A program made the translations under genes and the position numbers. This document shows positions 4,983 through 8,813 of a stretch of 8,813 nucleotides of DNA, piece by piece. The DNA lies in the NCBI GenBank assembly GCA_903933995.1, contig CAIZMD010000153.1:1-8813 (forward strand), given 5' to 3'. The stretch is from an uncultured Bacteroidota bacterium (lineage in GTDB: Bacteria > Bacteroidota > Bacteroidia > Chitinophagales > Chitinophagaceae). Numbering within the stretch: the stretch's first letter is position 1; every line of letters begins with the position of its first letter. The notes below the pieces were generated by a model. That model worked only from the letters and a program-made list of their open reading frames with translations, was not told the DNA's origin and did no database searches.

Positions 4983-6706
4983 TAATTGGTACGAATAATG
5001 GCAGGCACTCCTGAAGGGAACATGCTTTGTTCGCTTTCTTTTTTGGCAGCCATACGCATGTCAACAGCAATATCTGTGAATAGCCCAGTTAGGGTTGCCA
5101 AACTATTTTGTTTTTCATTATTGAGTCTAATTTCCATTTTGCCTTTAACAGCACCATCTTCAAAATTATCGGTGGTAGCAATCACGTCTTTCAAAATATT
5201 CTTAGCACTGCTCATGCTATTTTGATAATTACTACCTGTGCTATTCATAAACCCTTTAATGGTATTGGCAATATCAAAATAAGCAACAGTAGACTTGCCT
5301 TTGAAGAGGTTTAAAGCATCATTACCAACAACTGCTTTTGATTTATTGGAAACATATTGAGCGTATGTTAGACTATCGCTGGCAACTATCAAATTCTTTT
5401 CATCGGCCTGCATGTATAAACCCATTGAAGGAATTTTGGAAGAGATTTTATAAGTGCTTCCTTGTTTACTAAAATAACCCAGTTCAACGGCCTTGTTCAT
5501 GATTTTGGCAAAGCTAGCAGTATCCCCAACTGGGGCTGTGAAAATCATTTTACCAATGGGTGTTCTTGACACGCTGATGGTTGAATCATTTTTAACGCCT
5601 ATTTCTTTACCTGGCATGCCAAGGTCAGAAACCACTACTGCAATATCACCCTTGAGTGTCTTATAGAGATCCTGAGCACTAAATCCGGTTTTATCCATAA
5701 AACTGTTCACCAAACCTTCTACTTCTAATTCTTTGAGGATTCCACCAAAAATGGCTGGGTTAAAAGAAGCCATCATAATCATATTAATATTCTCAGATGG
5801 ATAGTGTTCTAACAAAGAAAGATTAACAGTTGGGCCAGCATATCTTTTGAGTAGGTTGCTGACAAAGGGATTGGTATAAGTGGTGGTGGTAGCTACAATT
5901 TTACCTTCTTCAAAGCTCAAAGTTGCAGCCATATAATTGTCCTTAACCAGTTCTTCTAGTTTGGGTAATTGCAATGGCATGGCACTCAAAACATTCAAAT
6001 AACTATTGGTACTTGCAAATGCATATCCATCGGCTTTATCCTTAAACATTTTGCCAAATGCATCCACGCTAGCCAAGGAAGCGTCTTTTTTCTGAGTAAA
6101 ATACCTGTTTACTTCAGCACGCATGGCTGAATCTGTATTGCCTTTTTCAGGCACGATAAATTTCATTGCAACCGTGTCATAATAAGGTTTTACTTCATTT
6201 TGATAAAAGGTTCCAATCACGTTTTTCTCATCCCATGCAATCATGGATTCAGAGCTAGTTACTAAGTAGCTGTAGTCTTTATCTTTTTGGATTTTCTTAT
6301 CTCCTAAACTGCTTTGTTTTTTTAGAAAAGCTTCAAATTCGCTGCCACTTTTTAGTCCCATAATCAAATTAACTGCAGTAGACTTTCCCGTATTGGCATT
6401 GCCATTTTGTAAGGCAAATAAAAATACTTTATTGCTCCAGTCCATACCGGCACTGTCTTTAATGGATTGAAACATGGATCTTTCTGTTGTATCCATGGCA
6501 TTCCTTTTAAAGAGGTGGTTGATCAAGGTATCCATACTGATCCCAGACTTTTCCAATTTCTCTTCCATGTTCTTGGGGTCTAAGATTAAGACAGCGCTAG
6601 CGTCTTTTGGAATAAACCTTGCTTCTTTAGGGGCATTGCTACCACAAGAACTAATCAAGAAAGCCAGTGCAACCAGTGCAGGCATCAGTCGGAATTTGCT
6701 AAACAT
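4982..6706 (-). CDS. DUF4836-like lipoprotein, associated with an ABC transporter
   Basis: A 574-residue exported lipoprotein. The signal peptide (basic KFR, hydrophobic core about 8-18) ends in the lipobox ISSC with Cys21. The next residues (GSNAPKE) lack the Lys plus acidic surface-export signal, so it probably faces the periplasm. The mature N-terminus FIPKDASAVLILDPKNMEEK (31-50), followed by LEKSGI, is the hallmark I associate with the Bacteroidota family DUF4836, whose function is not known to me. The rest is a long mixed alpha/beta protein without catalytic motifs that I can name, with internally similar stretches such as GKIVATTTTYTNP and VKGKMEIRLNN near the ends of two halves. That suggests a duplicated fold. 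The gene overlaps the ABC ATPase gene by one nucleotide and starts 66 bp after the GH3-fusion gene. The coupling suggests it is a periplasmic partner or cargo of the ABC pair. The family name is a recollection from motif pattern, not a search. Confidence 0.8.
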   Translation of the reverse strand: MFSKFRLMPALVALAFLISSCGSNAPKEARFIPKDASAVLILDPKNMEEKLEKSGISMDTLINHLFKRNAMDTTERSMFQSIKDSAGMDWSNKVFLFALQNGNANTGKSTAVNLIMGLKSGSEFEAFLKKQSSLGDKKIQKDKDYSYLVTSSESMIAWDEKNVIGTFYQNEVKPYYDTVAMKFIVPEKGNTDSAMRAEVNRYFTQKKDASLASVDAFGKMFKDKADGYAFASTNSYLNVLSAMPLQLPKLEELVKDNYMAATLSFEEGKIVATTTTYTNPFVSNLLKRYAGPTVNLSLLEHYPSENINMIMMASFNPAIFGGILKELEVEGLVNSFMDKTGFSAQDLYKTLKGDIAVVVSDLGMPGKEIGVKNDSTISVSRTPIGKMIFTAPVGDTASFAKIMNKAVELGYFSKQGSTYKISSKIPSMGLYMQADEKNLIVASDSLTYAQYVSNKSKAVVGNDALNLFKGKSTVAYFDIANTIKGFMNSTGSNYQNSMSSAKNILKDVIATTDNFEDGAVKGKMEIRLNNEKQNSLATLTGLFTDIAVDMRMAAKKESEQSMFPSGVPAIIRTN

Positions 6707-6772
6707 AGTGCTACAATTAAATATGTAACGCTAAGTTAGCCCTTAGTATTTAGTAGCCCTATGGAAAATTAC

Positions 6773-8813
6773 CTACTTCAAAATAGACTGATAAACGGCT
6801 TCCTGTATGTTTGGCCGCACGTTTAAGGAGCTGAGTTTGTTGTTATTGCGTGTGGGGGTAACCCTGTTTGATAAGAAAATATAGACCAGGTTTTCTTTGG
6901 GGTCTACCCAAACACAGGTTCCTGTAAAGCCTGTATGCCCATAAGTTTCTGGAGAAACGCTGAAACTTGGATAGGGGTCTTTTCTGCTGGCATTGTCTTT
7001 TTCTGGTTTATCAAAACCCAATCCCCTACGGCTAATATTACTATTATAAGCCGTGAATAATTGTACAGTAGATGCTTTTAACAAGCGTTTTCCGTTCAAT
7101 TCGCCACCATTCAAAAGCATTTGATAGAGCTTGGACAAATCATAGGCATTGCTAAATAAACCAGCATGTCCTGCTACGCCACCAAACATGGCAGCGCCTT
7201 CATCGTGAACATCGCCCCGAATTAGTTGTTGGCGAAAATGTTTTTCTAATTCAGTTGGCACGATATTCCCTAGGGGGATATGTTTTCTAGGAAGAAATCC
7301 CGTTGTAGGCATGTCTAAAGGCTCATAAAAATGAACCCTTGCATAATCATTCAAAGGCATGCCACTAATGGCTTCTACCACTTTGCCCAAGAAGATAAAA
7401 TCATTGTCACTATAGACATAGCGACCAGCTTCTGTGAGTTTGCTTTTTAGAATGCGTTGGTATAAACTGTCTTGCCAATCATTGCGCACATAGATATCTT
7501 CAGCTGCTCTAAATTGGTGTTGCGCATCCTGTTTTGTAGAAAAATATTGAGGCTTGGGAATTCCAGTAACGGTATCAATCACTTCTCTATAAAAAGGAAT
7601 AAAGGGGTTTAAACCAGCTTGGTGTAAGAGTACATTTCTAAGACTCAAACCAGCTTTGTCAGATCCTTTTACCCATGGTAGATAATCTCCCAAAGTCTTG
7701 TCCAAATCCAGTTTGCCTTCTTCATATAATTTCATCACAGAAACCGTAGTAGCCGATACCTTGGTAACAGAAGCCAAGTCATAGACCATGGAAGTATGAA
7801 TAGGTTCTTTTTTGTCAAAATCGGTATAGCCAAATGCTTTGTTATAGGCAATTTTTCCATTGCGTGCTACCAAGACCACACAACCTGGCATGGCACCACC
7901 AGCAATAGCATCATTGGCAATTCTGTCAATACGGGCCAAACCTTCTGCATCTAGACCCACTTGTTCGGGTTTTACCGCTGGCAAATAACCTGCAAAAGCA
8001 ATTCCATCACCCAGTTTGAATTGATCACATACGGTAACAGGTAATTGACCCTTTGCATGAATTTGACCTTTTAATAAACTTGCAGCGGTTATTTGAGTAA
8101 TAAGATCGTCTTCATAACATGCAACAATATTGTTGGCATTGCAGAGGTATTTCATACCATAAGGGTTGCCAAAAACAAAATTAATGACGGGAAGATTTTG
8201 GGCCAGTTGTAATAGGCTAATGGTTTGATCTGATAAGCCATAATTATTGGCAGGTCTGCGGCTAAAATTGTGCATGCCTAAGACGATGCCATCGTATTTT
8301 TTTAAGACATTGAGCAAACTGTCTTTCTTTTTAGCTCCATCTTTAGGACCAAAGAAAAATAGGTCTGCTTGATAGTCTTTTTGTACTTGCTCTGCAAATG
8401 CATTGGCCTTATCAATTCCTACTCCCAAATAAGCCACACGCTTGGCTTTCATAGGTAATAAATTGTTGTCAGAAAATTTGAGTAGGGTTAGTGCTTCAGC
8501 AGCCAAACGGGTTTTAATTTCATCGGTTTTTAGATTGAGGTCTGCCACCAAATGATTGGTATCAATCACTGATTTTTGGTTCAAGCCCAAATGGTATTTG
8601 ACCAACAATACTTTTTTTACTTTTTGGTCAATGATATCCCAGCTCAATTTACCAGAATCAATGGCTTGTTTTATAGCTGCAATGCTACCTGGGATATCGC
8701 CGGGAAGGCATAACAAATCATTACCCGCAATCAGGGATTGTGCAGATGCTGCTCCTTTTGGAAAAAACTTAGCCACACCTTGCATTTCTAAAGCGTCTGT
8801 AAATGAAATGCCC
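6773..8813 (-). CDS. GH3 glycosidase - beta-lactamase-like serine hydrolase fusion, 5' end cut by window edge
   Basis: The last 679 residues of a larger protein, open to the right edge. An internal ATG at 8785 is not the start, because the visible residues before it continue the domain. Numbering from the first full codon (8812): the end of a GH3 N-terminal barrel (about 1-80) includes SFTDALEMQG, where Asp6 (8795-8797) sits at the GH3 nucleophile position. A GH3 C-terminal domain follows (about 100-265). A serine hydrolase of the AmpC/class C beta-lactamase and penicillin-binding-protein fold (about 288-675) has SVTK (Ser348, Lys351), YSDND (467-471) in place of the usual Tyr-x-Asn, and HTG (626-628). 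Such fusions are widespread in Bacteroidota and are thought to act on peptidoglycan-derived or other envelope amino-sugar compounds in the periplasm. The signal peptide and the GH3 acid/base region lie outside the window. It is followed after 66 bp by the DUF4836-like gene on the same strand, so read-through is possible. Confidence 0.9.
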   Translation of the reverse strand, partial: GISFTDALEMQGVAKFFPKGAASAQSLIAGNDLLCLPGDIPGSIAAIKQAIDSGKLSWDIIDQKVKKVLLVKYHLGLNQKSVIDTNHLVADLNLKTDEIKTRLAAEALTLLKFSDNNLLPMKAKRVAYLGVGIDKANAFAEQVQKDYQADLFFFGPKDGAKKKDSLLNVLKKYDGIVLGMHNFSRRPANNYGLSDQTISLLQLAQNLPVINFVFGNPYGMKYLCNANNIVACYEDDLITQITAASLLKGQIHAKGQLPVTVCDQFKLGDGIAFAGYLPAVKPEQVGLDAEGLARIDRIANDAIAGGAMPGCVVLVARNGKIAYNKAFGYTDFDKKEPIHTSMVYDLASVTKVSATTVSVMKLYEEGKLDLDKTLGDYLPWVKGSDKAGLSLRNVLLHQAGLNPFIPFYREVIDTVTGIPKPQYFSTKQDAQHQFRAAEDIYVRNDWQDSLYQRILKSKLTEAGRYVYSDNDFIFLGKVVEAISGMPLNDYARVHFYEPLDMPTTGFLPRKHIPLGNIVPTELEKHFRQQLIRGDVHDEGAAMFGGVAGHAGLFSNAYDLSKLYQMLLNGGELNGKRLLKASTVQLFTAYNSNISRRGLGFDKPEKDNASRKDPYPSFSVSPETYGHTGFTGTCVWVDPKENLVYIFLSNRVTPTRNNNKLSSLNVRPNIQEAVYQSILK

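Noticed and set aside
4689..5314. Several plus-strand frames opposite the ATPase and DUF4836-like genes
   Set aside because: They are antisense to genes with clear motifs, overlap one another, and have no promoter or domain support.
6474..6728. Plus-strand frame opposite the lipoprotein signal peptide region
   Set aside because: Its hydrophobic look comes from the reverse complement of the DUF4836-like N-terminus and there is no independent evidence for it.
6731..6746. Possible terminator hairpin CTAAG...CTTAG between the GH3 fusion and the lipoprotein gene
   Set aside because: The stem is only 5 bp, AT-rich and without a T-run on the minus strand, so it is too weak to call.
6773..8785. Treating the ATG at 8785 as the start of the GH3 fusion gene
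   Set aside because: The frame is open to the window edge and the residues just before this Met contain the GH3 nucleophile motif, so the gene continues beyond the window.

Overview
The window looks like chromosomal DNA from a Bacteroidota bacterium, most likely Chitinophagaceae-like. Supporting signs are the AT-rich sequence, the lack of Shine-Dalgarno-type leaders, two lipobox lipoproteins (one a DUF4836-type protein typical of this phylum), a GH3 plus beta-lactamase fusion that is common in Bacteroidota, and a TAnnTTTG-like promoter element. There are no RNA genes, insertion sequences or CRISPR arrays. The family names come from recognising motifs by eye, not from database searches.

Left part (1-1748, minus strand). 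Reading leftwards from 1748, a small lipoprotein gene is followed after 8 bp by a gene for a seven-helix membrane protein. That gene overlaps by 40 bp the start of a LytS/NarX-type (HisKA_3) histidine kinase, which runs off the left edge of the window. The kinase has only one membrane helix and no sensor domain of its own. The three genes look like one signalling operon in which the separate membrane protein may be the sensor.

Centre (1749-3121). A 272-bp divergent intergenic region holds several dyads. These include four copies (two in each orientation) of a GGTGTTT(T) motif arranged as two hairpins, and a 22-nt direct repeat with a 110-bp period. On the plus strand follows an unusual PAS - HisKA-like helix pair - receiver protein with no ATPase domain. 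It ends tail to tail, with 2 bp between stop codons, against the next minus-strand genes.

Right part (3124-8813, minus strand). In transcription order this holds a large GH3 glycosidase/serine hydrolase fusion (cut by the right edge), a DUF4836-like lipoprotein, an ABC ATPase with several non-canonical catalytic motifs, and an FtsX/LolC-type permease. The last three are tightly packed (1-nt stop/start overlap, then an 8-bp gap) and probably form one envelope-directed unit. The first is likely to act on peptidoglycan or related envelope sugars.

The best candidates for something undescribed are the lipoprotein/7TM/kinase operon, the kinase-domain-less PAS-DHp-REC protein with its repeat-rich leader, and the lipoprotein-ABC unit with the atypical ATPase.
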